Under the pieces are notes generated by a model that was given only the letters and a program-made list of their open reading frames with translations, was not told where the DNA came from and did no database searches. This document shows positions 8,684 to 18,652 of a stretch of 64,000 nucleotides of DNA, one piece after another. Made by a program: the position numbers and the translations under genes. The stretch covers positions 5,208,001-5,272,000 of the forward strand of contig NZ_CP109131.1 in NCBI RefSeq assembly GCF_035917995.1. The letters run 5' to 3'. Positions within the stretch are counted from its first letter, which is position 1. Each line of letters opens with the position of its first letter. Source of the DNA: Streptosporangium sp. NBC_01755. GTDB lineage: Bacteria > Actinomycetota > Actinomycetes > Streptosporangiales > Streptosporangiaceae.

Positions 8684-9622
8684 ATGGCAAGGCCGACGGG
8701 GAATCGGACGCAGGATCAGCACGTCTCTGACAGAGACCTGCTCGGGACCTACCTGGCAGAGATTGGAAGGGTGCCCCTGCTCACCGCGGAGGAGGAGGTG
8801 GAACTCGCCAAGCGGATCGAGGCGGGTCTCTTCGCGGAGCAGTTGCTGGACGGCGGGTTGACGGAGCCGCGGATCGCGGACGCCGCCGATGAGGAGCTTG
8901 AGCGACTGGCCGTTTCCGGGCGAAGGGCCAAGGATGAATTCATCCAGGCCAATCTACGTCTTGTGGTGGCGGTGGCGCGCAAATATTCGGGGCGGGGAAT
9001 GCCGCTGATCGATTTGGTTCAGGAGGGCAACCTGGGGTTGGTCCGCGCGGTTGAGAAGTTCGACTACCGGCGCGGTTACAAGTTCTCGACTTATGCCACC
9101 TGGTGGATCCGGCAGTCCGTGGGGCGCGCCATCCACGAGCAGGCCCGGCCGGTCCGCCTGCCCACCCACGCGGGTGAGCAGATGACCAGGCTGATGCGGG
9201 TCCGCCGGGACATGCTGGCCGAGTCCGACGCCGAGCCGACCGACGCCGATCTCGCGGCGGTGCTCGAACTGCCCATCGAGCGGGTCCGCGAGCTTCGCCG
9301 CTGGGCCTCCGACCCCGTCTCCCTGCAGCTGGGTGTGGGCGACGAGGACGAGACCGAACTCGGCGACATGATCGCCGACGACACGTGGGCCGATCCCGAG
9401 CAGCAGGCGATGGACGTCCTTGAACGTGAGCGTCTGGAGGAGTGGCTGACGGGTTTGGAGGGGCAGACCCGCGAGATGCTCCGCTGGCGCTACGGCCTGA
9501 TGGACGGCCGCGAGCACACGCTGACCGAGGTCGGCGAGCGCTACGGCATCGGCCGGGACCGTGCCCGTCGCATCGAGCGCGACGCCCTGGCCCGGCTGCG
9601 GAAGATGGCCACGGCCGCCTGA
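8684..9622 (+). CDS. RNA polymerase sigma factor, primary-like (sigma-70 group 2)
   Basis: A 312-residue sigma-70 protein with regions 1.2 (SDRDLLGTYLAEIGRVPLLT), 2 (IQANLRLVVAVARKYSGRG, DLVQEGNLGLVRAVEKFDY, KFSTYATWWIRQSVGRA), 3 and 4 (LTEVGERYGIGRDRARRIE). It lacks the long acidic region 1.1 extension of HrdB/SigA, so it is a non-essential principal-like sigma of the SigB/HrdD sort rather than the housekeeping sigma. The ATG at 8684 follows GAGCGAGGTG. It is a single-gene unit ending at a strong terminator. Confidence 0.93.
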   Translation: MARPTGNRTQDQHVSDRDLLGTYLAEIGRVPLLTAEEEVELAKRIEAGLFAEQLLDGGLTEPRIADAADEELERLAVSGRRAKDEFIQANLRLVVAVARKYSGRGMPLIDLVQEGNLGLVRAVEKFDYRRGYKFSTYATWWIRQSVGRAIHEQARPVRLPTHAGEQMTRLMRVRRDMLAESDAEPTDADLAAVLELPIERVRELRRWASDPVSLQLGVGDEDETELGDMIADDTWADPEQQAMDVLERERLEEWLTGLEGQTREMLRWRYGLMDGREHTLTEVGERYGIGRDRARRIERDALARLRKMATAA

Positions 9623-9632
9623 ACGACCCGCG

Positions 9633-9672
9633 ATCCGGCACGCCCCCTGTGGGGCGTGCCGGATTCGTTTTC
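9633..9672 (+). terminator. Rho-independent terminator of the sigma gene
   Basis: A perfect 14-bp stem, ATCCGGCACGCCCC (9633-9646) with GGGGCGTGCCGGAT (9651-9664) and a CTGT loop, followed by TCGTTTTCC. Confidence 0.85.
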
Positions 9673-9852
9673 CCGGGGCCGGCGCTGCTTCGCCCGGACG
9701 AGGGGACATGGCGGGCGTGGCGGCGGTCATGCGTGTGGTCATCGGCAGCCCGCTGAAGAGCCCGGCGGTTGCTCGCCCGGGCACCTTTTGGGTCATCTAT
9801 AAGTCAAGGCACGCCCGGTCCGAAACTTGATGGAAACATCATGCGGCCGAGA

Positions 9853-9890
9853 TTCACAGATGCGAAACACGCAGAGTCGCGCCTTGAAAC
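9853..9890 (+). promoter_or_regulatory. GlnR-type binding site before amt
   Basis: Four half-sites at exact 11-bp spacing: TTCAC (9853), GAAAC (9864), AGTCG (9875), GAAAC (9886). This fits the Streptomyces GlnR box gTnAc-n6-GaAAc-n6-GtnAc-n6-GaAAc, with the third element weak. Two more GAAAC words occur at 9822 and 9833, also 11 bp apart. It sits about 120 nt before amt, so nitrogen-limitation control by GlnR is expected (inferred). The rest of 9673-10007 shows no gene. Confidence 0.7.
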
Positions 9891-10007
9891 GGCGGAAGAA
9901 CACGCTGTGGCGCAACGTCAGTGCGCGGCCGGTCGATGGAGCCCAGGAAGCGATCACTGCGACTGTGAAACCGGCCACACGCCATTTGTAAGGGAGGGTC
10001 GCGTCGA

Positions 10008-11656
<1,649 letters not shown>

Positions 11657-11659
11657 CCG

Positions 11660-13936
11660 GTGAGAGGCGACACTCGCTCGTACGCCGCGGCCCGTAAGGA
11701 ACGGGCCGCGGACATCGACCGCTGGCTGACAGACCTGGTCAGGACCGCCTGCGGCACGCCGTACGGGCACAACGGGGGAACGACGAGAAACGACGAGCGC
11801 GGCGCCCTCAGTGGAGTCGCGCTCGTCGCGGTCGGGAGCCTGGGCCGCTCGGAGCTCGCGCCGGGCAGCGACCTTGACCTGGTCCTGCTCCACGACGGGC
11901 GAGATGACGTGGCGCGTATCGCCGACCGCATCTGGTATCCGATCTGGGACTCCGGGATCGGCCTCGACCACTCGGTGCGGACCGTGGACGAGGCGGCGAG
12001 GGTGGCCGGGGAGGACCTCAAGGCGGTCCTCGGGTTGATCCAGGCCCGGCACGTGGCGGGAGACCAGGAGCTGACGCGGTCGGCGCGCGAGGTCGTGCTC
12101 GCCGAGTGGCGGGCCGACTCCCGGCGCCGCCTGGGCGAGCTGCGCGACGCCGCAGACAAGCGTGCGGAGGCGAGCGGGGAGCTGGCGTTCCTCCTCGAAC
12201 CCGACATCAAGGATTCCCGCGGCGGCATCCGTGACGTGCAGGCGATGCAGGCCGTGGCTGCGGCCTGGGTCGCCTCGGCTCCCGGCCCGCGAGTCCGCGA
12301 GGCCTACGAGCTGCTGCTCGACATCCGGCACGGCCTGCACCTGGTGACCGCCCGAGGCGTCGACCGGCTGGTGCTCCAGGAGCAGGACGCGGTCGCCGGG
12401 ATCCTCGGCCTGCTCGACGCCGAGGCGCTGATGCGCAGGCTCGCCGAGGCCGCCAGGACGATCGGGCACGCCTTCGACGCCACCTGGCGCACCGTCGACC
12501 GGCTGCTGACCGGTCCCACCCCCCGTGGCCGCCGCCCGCTCGCCGACGGAGTCGTCGAGCACGGCGGAGAGGTCGTGCTGGCCCGCGGGGTCAACCCCCG
12601 CAAGGACCCGACCCTCGTGCTGCGCGCCGCCGCCGCCGCCGCAGAGGCGGGACTGCCGCTGGCACCCGCCACGGTCACCACGCTGGCGGCCCAGTCGCCA
12701 CCACTCCCCGTGCCCTGGCCGGACGAGGCGCGCGATGCCCTGGTGGCCCTGCTGGGCGCCGGGCGCGCGGCCGTGCCGGTCTGGGAGGAGCTGGACCAGG
12801 CGGGAGTGCTGGTCCGCCTGCTGCCCGACTGGGAGCGGGTGCGGCACCGCCCGCAGCGCAACCCGGTGCACCGCTACACGGTCGACCGGCACCTGATCGA
12901 GGCCGCGGCCGGGGCCGCCTCGTTCACCCGCGAGGTCTCCCGGCCCGATCTGCTGCTCATATCGGCGCTCCTGCACGACATCGGTAAGGGATATCCCGGC
13001 GACCACTCCACCACCGGCGCCGTCGTCGCCCGCGACATCGGGACCCGGATGGGCCTGCCCCCGGCGGACGTCGACACCCTGGAGACCGTGGTCCGCCATC
13101 ACCTCCTGCTGCCCGAGACGGCCACCCGCCGCGACCTGGACGACCCGGTGACGATCTCCCGGGTGGCCGAGGCCGTCGGTACGCGCGAGGTCCTCGAACT
13201 GCTGGCGGCCCTCGCCGTGGCCGACGGCCACGCCACCGGGCCCGCCGCCTGGAACTCGTGGAAGGCCTCGCTGGTCACCGATCTGGTACGCCGGGTCCGT
13301 TCGGTGCTCTCGGGCACCCCGCTGCGGCCCGCGCCCTCGCTCTCGGTGGAGCAGGCGTCCCTGGCCCGCCACGGCGGAGGCGCCGTACGGATCAACGGGG
13401 GAGCGGTCACCGTGGTCGCGCCGGACCGCGCCGGGCTGCTCTGGCGTGCGGCCGGGGTGCTGGCCGCGCACCGGATGGTGGTCCGCGCCGCGTCGGCCGC
13501 TTCGGCGGGGGCGACCGCCGTGATCGAGTTCTCGGTCGTCCCCGAGTACGGCTCGCCGCCCGACCCCGCGACGCTGGAGGCGGACCTGCGGCTGGTCCTG
13601 GCCGGCCGCCTCGACATCGAGCAGCGTCTCTCCAGGAGGAGCAGGTCGCTGCGCCCGACCCGGGTGCCGGTGGCGCCGCCCAGGGTGAACCTGCTGGACG
13701 ACGCGTCGAACACCGCGACGGTCATCGAGGTGCGAGCCCATGACCGTCCGGGACTTTTGTGGCGCATTGGTAGAGCGTTTGGTGAATGTGGCCTTGACGT
13801 ACGGGCTGCCCGTGTGGAGACTCTCGGCGCAGAGGTGGTGGACGTCTTCTACGTGGTCGACAGAGCCGGCCGCCCGCTGACCGACGAGGTCCAGCGAGCT
13901 CAGATACGCGACCAGGTGCTGGCTGCCCTGCGGTAG
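11660..13936 (+). CDS. glnD: PII uridylyl/adenylyltransferase and removing enzyme
   Basis: A 758-residue GlnD. Domains in order: nucleotidyltransferase (GSLGRSELAPGSDLDLVLLHD, residues about 55-78), helical linker, HD phosphohydrolase (ALLHDIGKGYPGDHS, about 430-450), and two C-terminal ACT domains (VVAPDRAGLLWRAAG near 580 and VRAHDRPGLLWRIGR near 685). It is shorter than the roughly 890-residue E. coli enzyme, as in other actinomycetes, where it adenylylates PII. GTG at 11660 directly follows glnK. In Streptomyces ffh comes next; here a 32-kb block intervenes. Confidence 0.95.
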   Translation: MRGDTRSYAAARKERAADIDRWLTDLVRTACGTPYGHNGGTTRNDERGALSGVALVAVGSLGRSELAPGSDLDLVLLHDGRDDVARIADRIWYPIWDSGIGLDHSVRTVDEAARVAGEDLKAVLGLIQARHVAGDQELTRSAREVVLAEWRADSRRRLGELRDAADKRAEASGELAFLLEPDIKDSRGGIRDVQAMQAVAAAWVASAPGPRVREAYELLLDIRHGLHLVTARGVDRLVLQEQDAVAGILGLLDAEALMRRLAEAARTIGHAFDATWRTVDRLLTGPTPRGRRPLADGVVEHGGEVVLARGVNPRKDPTLVLRAAAAAAEAGLPLAPATVTTLAAQSPPLPVPWPDEARDALVALLGAGRAAVPVWEELDQAGVLVRLLPDWERVRHRPQRNPVHRYTVDRHLIEAAAGAASFTREVSRPDLLLISALLHDIGKGYPGDHSTTGAVVARDIGTRMGLPPADVDTLETVVRHHLLLPETATRRDLDDPVTISRVAEAVGTREVLELLAALAVADGHATGPAAWNSWKASLVTDLVRRVRSVLSGTPLRPAPSLSVEQASLARHGGGAVRINGGAVTVVAPDRAGLLWRAAGVLAAHRMVVRAASAASAGATAVIEFSVVPEYGSPPDPATLEADLRLVLAGRLDIEQRLSRRSRSLRPTRVPVAPPRVNLLDDASNTATVIEVRAHDRPGLLWRIGRAFGECGLDVRAARVETLGAEVVDVFYVVDRAGRPLTDEVQRAQIRDQVLAALR

Positions 13937-14012
13937 CCGTGGATGATCGCTTTTGTCGCCTTCGTAACAATCAAAGGTGATATGTCGGTTTTGTCGACTC
14001 TCTCACGTGACC

Positions 14013-14030
14013 TTGTGGTCTGATGTTGTC
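14013..14030 (+). promoter_or_regulatory. Possible conservon promoter element before cvnA1
   Basis: TTGTGGTCTGATGTTGTC, about 34 nt before the TTG start, partly matches the TGTGCTCnAAT word found before cvnA2, cvnA3 and cvnA4. This is the weakest of the four matches. Confidence 0.3.
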
Positions 14031-14063
14031 CACCTGTGTCGTGATTGAGGGGTAGCGAGAGCT

Positions 14064-17039
14064 TTGGCGACGGCGACATCCGAGAGCGGGGGTGCTTCGG
14101 CACCCGACCGTGGCAAGCGGCCTGCCGCCCGGTTCGGCCTGAGGAACTGGCGTGTCCGTTCGCGTCTGACGGCTCTGATCCTGGTGCCGACCACGGTGGG
14201 TGTCCTGCTTGCCGGTACGCGCGTGGTGGCCTCCGTCGACAGCGTCGCCGGATACCAGCGGACCGCCGCCGCGGCGGAGTACTCCGGCGGCCTCCGGGAT
14301 CTGGCCCAGGCGCTTGGATTGGAACGTGACCGAGGCGCCTGGGCGTCGTTCCAGCCCTCGAACAAGGGGTTGGAAGAGAGCGAGGAAGCCCAGCGGAAGG
14401 TGGTCGACGCGCTGGTCAAGAAGGTGCTGCTGGAGGTCCAGGCGATAGACGACTCCTACGGGTCCCGAACCGTCGAGGCGGCCAAGAGCGTCGCCTACCA
14501 GCTGGAGGGCATTTCCGAGCTGCGCCGCCTGCCGGGCACGACCCGTGTGGAACGTTACAGCCACATGATCGCCCCGCTGCTCAAGCTCCATGAGGAGCTC
14601 ACACTGGTCAGTGACGATTCGGAGATCATCGGCAACGCCCGCGCGCTGAGCGCCCTGGCGTACGCCAAGGAGGAGGTCTCCAGGCAGCGCGCCCGCCTGC
14701 TGGCCGGTTACTACGCGCCCTCGCTGATCAATCCGCAGGAGATCGAGAAGTTCATCGCCTCCCGTTCCCGCATGAACGAGTTCGAGGCGGACTTCAGCGT
14801 CGAGGCGAGCCCGGCCAACAGCTCGCTTCTCGTCACCTCCATGATCGACGAAAGGGTGCACCGGGCCGAGCTGACCAAGTCCAGGGCGATCGTGCTCGCC
14901 GGCGACCCCCGTTACACCGGGCGGCTGCTGCCGGGTTCCAACGAGGTCAAGCAGTGGTTCTCGGACAACACCGCGGTCCTCGACCTGATGCGGAAGGTCG
15001 AGACCAAGGTCGCCGGTGACGTGGTCGCCAGGGCACGGGCGCTGGAGGACACCGAGCAGCGCACCGCGATCATCACATCGGCTCTGATCCTGCTCCTGCT
15101 CCTGTTGGTGCTCGGCCTCACCGTCGTCATCGCCCGCTCGATGGTGACGCCGCTGCGCCGCCTGCGAGCCGAGGCGCTGGAGGTCGCGGGCTTCAGGCTT
15201 CCCGAGGTCGTGCAACGGCTGCGGGTCTCCGGCGACACCAGGACACCCGACATCGCCCCCATCTCGGTCGAGACCACCGACGAGATCGGCGAGGTGGCCA
15301 AGGCCTTCGACGAGGTCCACCGGCAGGCCGTGCGCCTGGCCGCCGAGGAGTCCGAGCTCCGTTCCAACATCAGCGCGATGTTCGTCAACCTGTCGCGTCG
15401 CACGCAGACCCTGGTCGAGCGGCAGATCTCGCTGATCGACGGCCTGGAGAAGGGGGAGGAGGACGGCGGCCGCCTGGCCGACCTGTTCAGGCTCGACCAC
15501 CTGGCCACCCGTATGCGGCGCAACTCCGAGAACCTCCTGGTCCTCGCCGGTCACGAGCCGCCCCGCAGGCGCAGCCGGCCCGCCAAACTCGTCGACGTCG
15601 TGCGCGCCTCCCTATCCGAGGTGGAGGACTACGAGCGGGTCCAGGTCAAGGTGCACCGTACGATCTCGGTCGCGGGCAGTGCCGCCAACGACATCGTGCA
15701 CCTGGTCGCGGAGCTGGTGGAGAACGCCGTCCAGTTCTCTCCCCGGGCCAGCCGGGTCGTGGTCTCCAGCAGCGCGATCGAGGGCGGTGGCGCGCTGCTC
15801 GCGGTCAGCGACCCGGGTATCGGCATGACCCACGAGGAACTGGTCGAGACGAACCGCAGGCTGGCGGATCCGCCCGTCGTCGACGTCTCGGTGTCGCGGC
15901 GCATGGGCCTGTTCGTGGTCGGCCGCCTGGCGCTGCGCCACGGCATCCGGGTGCAGTTGCGCCCGCAGGAGGGCGGTGGCCTCGTCGCCATGGTGCTGTT
16001 CCCGCCCGAGATCCTCGTGCAGGAGGTCCAGCCGGTGCAGACGCCCTCCTGGGGGACGGAGCAGGCGGTCTCGCGGGACTTCTCCGCCCAGGCGCCCACC
16101 GGCGGTCCGCCCGTCCAGCGGCCCTCGTACGGACAGGCCCAGCCCTCATTCGGGCAGTCCTCGTTCGGACAGGCCCAGCCCTCGTTCGAGCAGTCCTCGT
16201 TCGGACAGGGGCAGTCCTCGTTCGGGCAGAGCTCGTTCGGACAGGGTTCGTTCGGGCAGGCGTCCATCCCGGACGCACCCTCGTTCGGTTCGACCTCGCT
16301 GCCCGGTGACCATACCGCTCCGGGACGGCAGGACTCCGCCGGTCACATCGACTCGTCAGGTGCTCCGGCAGGTGGCGCGCCACTGCCCAAGCGCCAGGTC
16401 GGCGGGATGAAAGGCAACGGGGGTGTCTCCGCTCCCGGCTCCCCCTCCCGGGGAGAGTCCTCATACGAGCACGAGTACGAGTACGAGTACGAGTACGAGT
16501 ACGAGGGGCCGGCGGCTGGGACGATGCCCACGGTGGGCGTCTCCCCGCTCGAACCCGAGCAGGAGGAGTACCTGCCCATCTTCGCCTCGGTCGAGTCGGC
16601 CTGGTTCCGCCGCGCGGACGGGCCGGGTGAGCAGAAGGACGGGCCGGTGGAAGACAAGGTGCCCACGTCCTCCGCACCGGTGAGCAGGTCCGGAGAGCCG
16701 GAGGCGGCCTGGGCGGAGGAGTCCATGCCCCCGGCGGGCGCGGAGGCGGGCGACCCGGACGGCTGGGACACCCCCTCCGACGTCGGCTGGCAGGCCGCCC
16801 AGGCGGTGAGTGCCCCCACCCTCGGCGGGATCACCGCCGCGGGCCTGCCCAAGCGCATTCCAAGGGCGAATCTCGTACCGGGCACGGCCGCTCCCACGCC
16901 GTCCAGCCCGATGCCGTCGCCGTCCCCGGACAGGGTGCGCAACCGTCTGACGAGTTTTCAGCAGGGGGTGCGACGAGGTCGCGCCGAAGTGGCCGAAGCC
17001 ACTACCGGGAGCCTTATGGACAAGGAGGAGGGCTCGTGA
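14064..17039 (+). CDS. cvnA: Conservon 1 sensor histidine-kinase-like protein CvnA with low-complexity tail
   Basis: 991 residues. After a short Ser/Gly-rich start come TM1 (about 35-55), an extracytoplasmic helical NIT-type sensor region, TM2 (about 337-358), HAMP, a dimerisation helix with FRLDHLATRMRRNSENLLVL (His near 478) and a HATPase_c domain (N-box ELVENAVQF, G1 DPGIGM, G2 MGLFVVGRLAL). Residues 650-991 are a low-complexity cytoplasmic tail: SFGQ repeats, an EY repeat, then the shared motifs EEYLPIFASVESAWF, GLPKRIPRANLVPG and RNRLTSFQQGV. A TTG start at 14064 is used. It overlaps cvnB1 (GTGA). In S. coelicolor, conservon products form a membrane-associated GTPase complex. Confidence 0.92.
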   Translation: MATATSESGGASAPDRGKRPAARFGLRNWRVRSRLTALILVPTTVGVLLAGTRVVASVDSVAGYQRTAAAAEYSGGLRDLAQALGLERDRGAWASFQPSNKGLEESEEAQRKVVDALVKKVLLEVQAIDDSYGSRTVEAAKSVAYQLEGISELRRLPGTTRVERYSHMIAPLLKLHEELTLVSDDSEIIGNARALSALAYAKEEVSRQRARLLAGYYAPSLINPQEIEKFIASRSRMNEFEADFSVEASPANSSLLVTSMIDERVHRAELTKSRAIVLAGDPRYTGRLLPGSNEVKQWFSDNTAVLDLMRKVETKVAGDVVARARALEDTEQRTAIITSALILLLLLLVLGLTVVIARSMVTPLRRLRAEALEVAGFRLPEVVQRLRVSGDTRTPDIAPISVETTDEIGEVAKAFDEVHRQAVRLAAEESELRSNISAMFVNLSRRTQTLVERQISLIDGLEKGEEDGGRLADLFRLDHLATRMRRNSENLLVLAGHEPPRRRSRPAKLVDVVRASLSEVEDYERVQVKVHRTISVAGSAANDIVHLVAELVENAVQFSPRASRVVVSSSAIEGGGALLAVSDPGIGMTHEELVETNRRLADPPVVDVSVSRRMGLFVVGRLALRHGIRVQLRPQEGGGLVAMVLFPPEILVQEVQPVQTPSWGTEQAVSRDFSAQAPTGGPPVQRPSYGQAQPSFGQSSFGQAQPSFEQSSFGQGQSSFGQSSFGQGSFGQASIPDAPSFGSTSLPGDHTAPGRQDSAGHIDSSGAPAGGAPLPKRQVGGMKGNGGVSAPGSPSRGESSYEHEYEYEYEYEYEGPAAGTMPTVGVSPLEPEQEEYLPIFASVESAWFRRADGPGEQKDGPVEDKVPTSSAPVSRSGEPEAAWAEESMPPAGAEAGDPDGWDTPSDVGWQAAQAVSAPTLGGITAAGLPKRIPRANLVPGTAAPTPSSPMPSPSPDRVRNRLTSFQQGVRRGRAEVAEATTGSLMDKEEGS
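16141..16260 (+). repeat. SFGQ-coding repeat array in cvnA1
   Basis: In-frame degenerate repeats (TCGTTCGGACAG/TCGTTCGGGCAG type) encode six SFGQ units plus one SFEQ, separated by 0-4 residues; an SFGS follows just downstream. The product segment is rich in Phe, Gly, Gln and Ser. Confidence 0.85.
16466..16505 (+). repeat. Hexanucleotide TACGAG repeat in cvnA1
   Basis: TACGAG/CACGAG units in frame encode YEHEY followed by EY dipeptides, an acidic-aromatic run. It is a plausible slippage site; loss or gain of whole units would keep the frame. Confidence 0.85.
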
Positions 17040-17458
17040 CGACCCTGAGTCATGAGGCACGCAGGTTCGACTGGCTGATCACCGAGTTCGTCCGCGGCAC
17101 ACCCGGTGTCGCGCACGCGGTGTGCGTCTCCGCCGACGGGCTGAGGGTCGCCGGCTCGGAAGGGTTTCCGGCCGACAGGGCCGACCAGCTCGCCGCGGTC
17201 GCGGCGGGTCTCCTCAGCCTGACCGTGGGTGCCTCCCGCGTGTTCGACGGAGGTTCCGTCACCCAGACCGTGGTCGAGATGGAGCGCGGACTGTTGCTGG
17301 TCATGGCGATCAGCGACGGTTCCGCGCTCGCCGTGCTGGCCTCTCCCGACTGCGACATGGGTCTGGTGGCGTACCAGATGACCCTGCTCGTCGAGCGGGC
17401 CGGTCAGGTGCTCACCCCCGCGCTCCGTGCCGAGCTGCAGTCTTTCCGGGGCCGGTAG
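17036..17458 (+). CDS. cvnB: Conservon 1 roadblock/LC7-domain protein CvnB
   Basis: A 140-residue single roadblock/LC7 domain of the MglB-like group, starting with the conservon-typical FDWLITEFVRGTPGVAHAVCVSADGL and containing [14 protein letters not shown] and CDMGLVAYQMTLLVERAG. Roadblock proteins bind and regulate small Ras-like GTPases, here presumably CvnD1. The GTG at 17036 overlaps the cvnA1 stop and the 3' end overlaps the start of cvnC1 by one base, so expression is tightly coupled. Confidence 0.93.
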   Translation: MTTLSHEARRFDWLITEFVRGTPGVAHAVCVSADGLRVAGSEGFPADRADQLAAVAAGLLSLTVGASRVFDGGSVTQTVVEMERGLLLVMAISDGSALAVLASPDCDMGLVAYQMTLLVERAGQVLTPALRAELQSFRGR

Positions 17459-17859
17459 TGACCGGGTCCGTGTCGGGGTCGTCCGTGGGGAGGCCGGTGC
17501 GCGGGATTGACGGAACCGAGGACGACGAGCCCCTGTTCCGTCCGTACACCGTCACCGGTGGCAGGTCGGAGCCCCGTTTCCACCTGGCGATGGAGACGTT
17601 GGTCTCCTCTTCCTTCATCATGGAGGAGGACCTGGCTCTGCTCAGCCCCGAGCAGGATGCGATCATCAGGCTCTGTCGCTCGTATCGTTCCGTGGCTGAG
17701 ATCTCGGCTCTGCTGAGGGTCCCGCTCGGCGTGGCCCGCGTTCTGGTGGCGGATATGGTCGACGAGGGTTTCGTCCGCATCCACCAGCCACGTCTCAACG
17801 GGGGACAACCGGATCTCAACATGCTGGAAAGGGTGCTCAGTGGACTTCGCAGGCTCTAG
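17458..17859 (+). CDS. cvnC: Conservon 1 DUF742 protein CvnC
   Basis: 133 residues of the DUF742 family: an N-terminal FRPYTVTGGRSEPRF box, a helical middle, and a winged-helix-like part (YRSVAEISALLRVPLGVARVLVADMVDEGFVRIHQ) ending in LERVLSGLRRL. The GTG at 17458 shares its G with the cvnB1 stop; the longer upstream frame is cvnB1 read in another frame. The last 20 bases also encode the start of cvnD1. The role in the conservon complex is not established by sequence. Confidence 0.9.
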   Translation: MTGSVSGSSVGRPVRGIDGTEDDEPLFRPYTVTGGRSEPRFHLAMETLVSSSFIMEEDLALLSPEQDAIIRLCRSYRSVAEISALLRVPLGVARVLVADMVDEGFVRIHQPRLNGGQPDLNMLERVLSGLRRL

Positions 17860-18162
17860 CCGCGGCGGCGGCCTGACATCGACGAAAATCGTTGTCGCGG
17901 GGGGATTCGGTGTCGGTAAGACCACGTTCGTGGGGGCGGTGTCGGAGATCCTGCCGCTGACCACGGAGGCGGTGATGACCGACGCCAGCGCCGGGATCGA
18001 CGATCTCGACCTCACACCGAACAAGACCACCACCACGGTCGCGATGGACTTCGGCCGTCTCTCGCTGGACCGCGACCTGATCCTGTACCTGTTCGGCACG
18101 CCCGGCCAGCACCGGTTCTGGTTCATGTGGGACGACCTGGTCCGCGGCGCGATCGGCGCGGT
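17822..18162 (+). repeat. Long direct repeat copy 1 (cvnC/cvnD junction)
   Basis: 341 bp matching 45252-45592 at a constant offset of 27,430 with mismatches only at 18059 (C/G) and 18148 (C/T). Similarity continues beyond in patches, for example 18203-18240 with 45633-45670. Confidence 0.95.
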
Positions 18163-18430
18163 GGTCCTGATCGACACCCGGCGACTGGCCGAGGGCTTTC
18201 CCGCGATCGACTACTTCGAGGAGGCCAAGCTCCCCTTCGTGGTCGGTATCAACGGCTGGAACGGGGAGTTCCCGCACAACGAGGACGAGGTGCGGGAGGC
18301 TCTGACGCTGGCCCCGCACATTCCCGTCGTGCGGACCGACGCCCGCTCCCGCGACTCCGTCAAAGGCACGCTGATCACTCTGGTCGAGCATGTTCTGCGG
18401 GTCCGCGCGGCCTACGGCACGTCTGCGTAG
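17840..18430 (+). CDS. cvnD: Conservon 1 GTPase CvnD
   Basis: A 196-residue Ras-like GTPase of the bacterial MglA-related type. The P-loop is GGFGVGKTTF; the G3 region is FGTPGQHRFWFMWDDL; the usual G4 NKxD is replaced by NGWN; the C-terminus has TDARSRDSVKGTL. The GTG at 17840 lies within the end of cvnC1. Bases 17822-18162 are almost identical (two mismatches in 341) to cvnC4/cvnD4 at 45252-45592, evidence of recent gene conversion. It ends conservon 1. Confidence 0.93.
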   Translation: MDFAGSSRGGGLTSTKIVVAGGFGVGKTTFVGAVSEILPLTTEAVMTDASAGIDDLDLTPNKTTTTVAMDFGRLSLDRDLILYLFGTPGQHRFWFMWDDLVRGAIGAVVLIDTRRLAEGFPAIDYFEEAKLPFVVGINGWNGEFPHNEDEVREALTLAPHIPVVRTDARSRDSVKGTLITLVEHVLRVRAAYGTSA

Positions 18431-18584
18431 CCCCTGCCGCATCCGGGTGGGTTCGTGGTCCGCGACCATCTCGTAGGTGAATAAAACCGGTATTCCATCC
18501 GTAGTTGGAGCTCCAGATTCCAGTCACCGCTTCGCCAGGAATACGCATTTATTGAGCTGTGTTCGCTTGGCCCCATAGGTCGAT

Positions 18585-18600
18585 ATGTGCTCGAATTGCC
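18585..18600 (+). promoter_or_regulatory. Shared conservon promoter word before cvnA2
   Basis: ATGTGCTCGAATTGCC lies in an A+T-rich leader 67 nt before the GTG start. Near-identical ATGTGCTCAAATTGC is at 31429-31443 before cvnA3, and TGTGCTCCAATAACC at 41063-41077 before cvnA4. Confidence 0.5.
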
Positions 18601-18652
18601 GAGAACCGCAGGAAATTCGACCGGTGGTTCATCCACCGAGAGGCAGCGTTCG

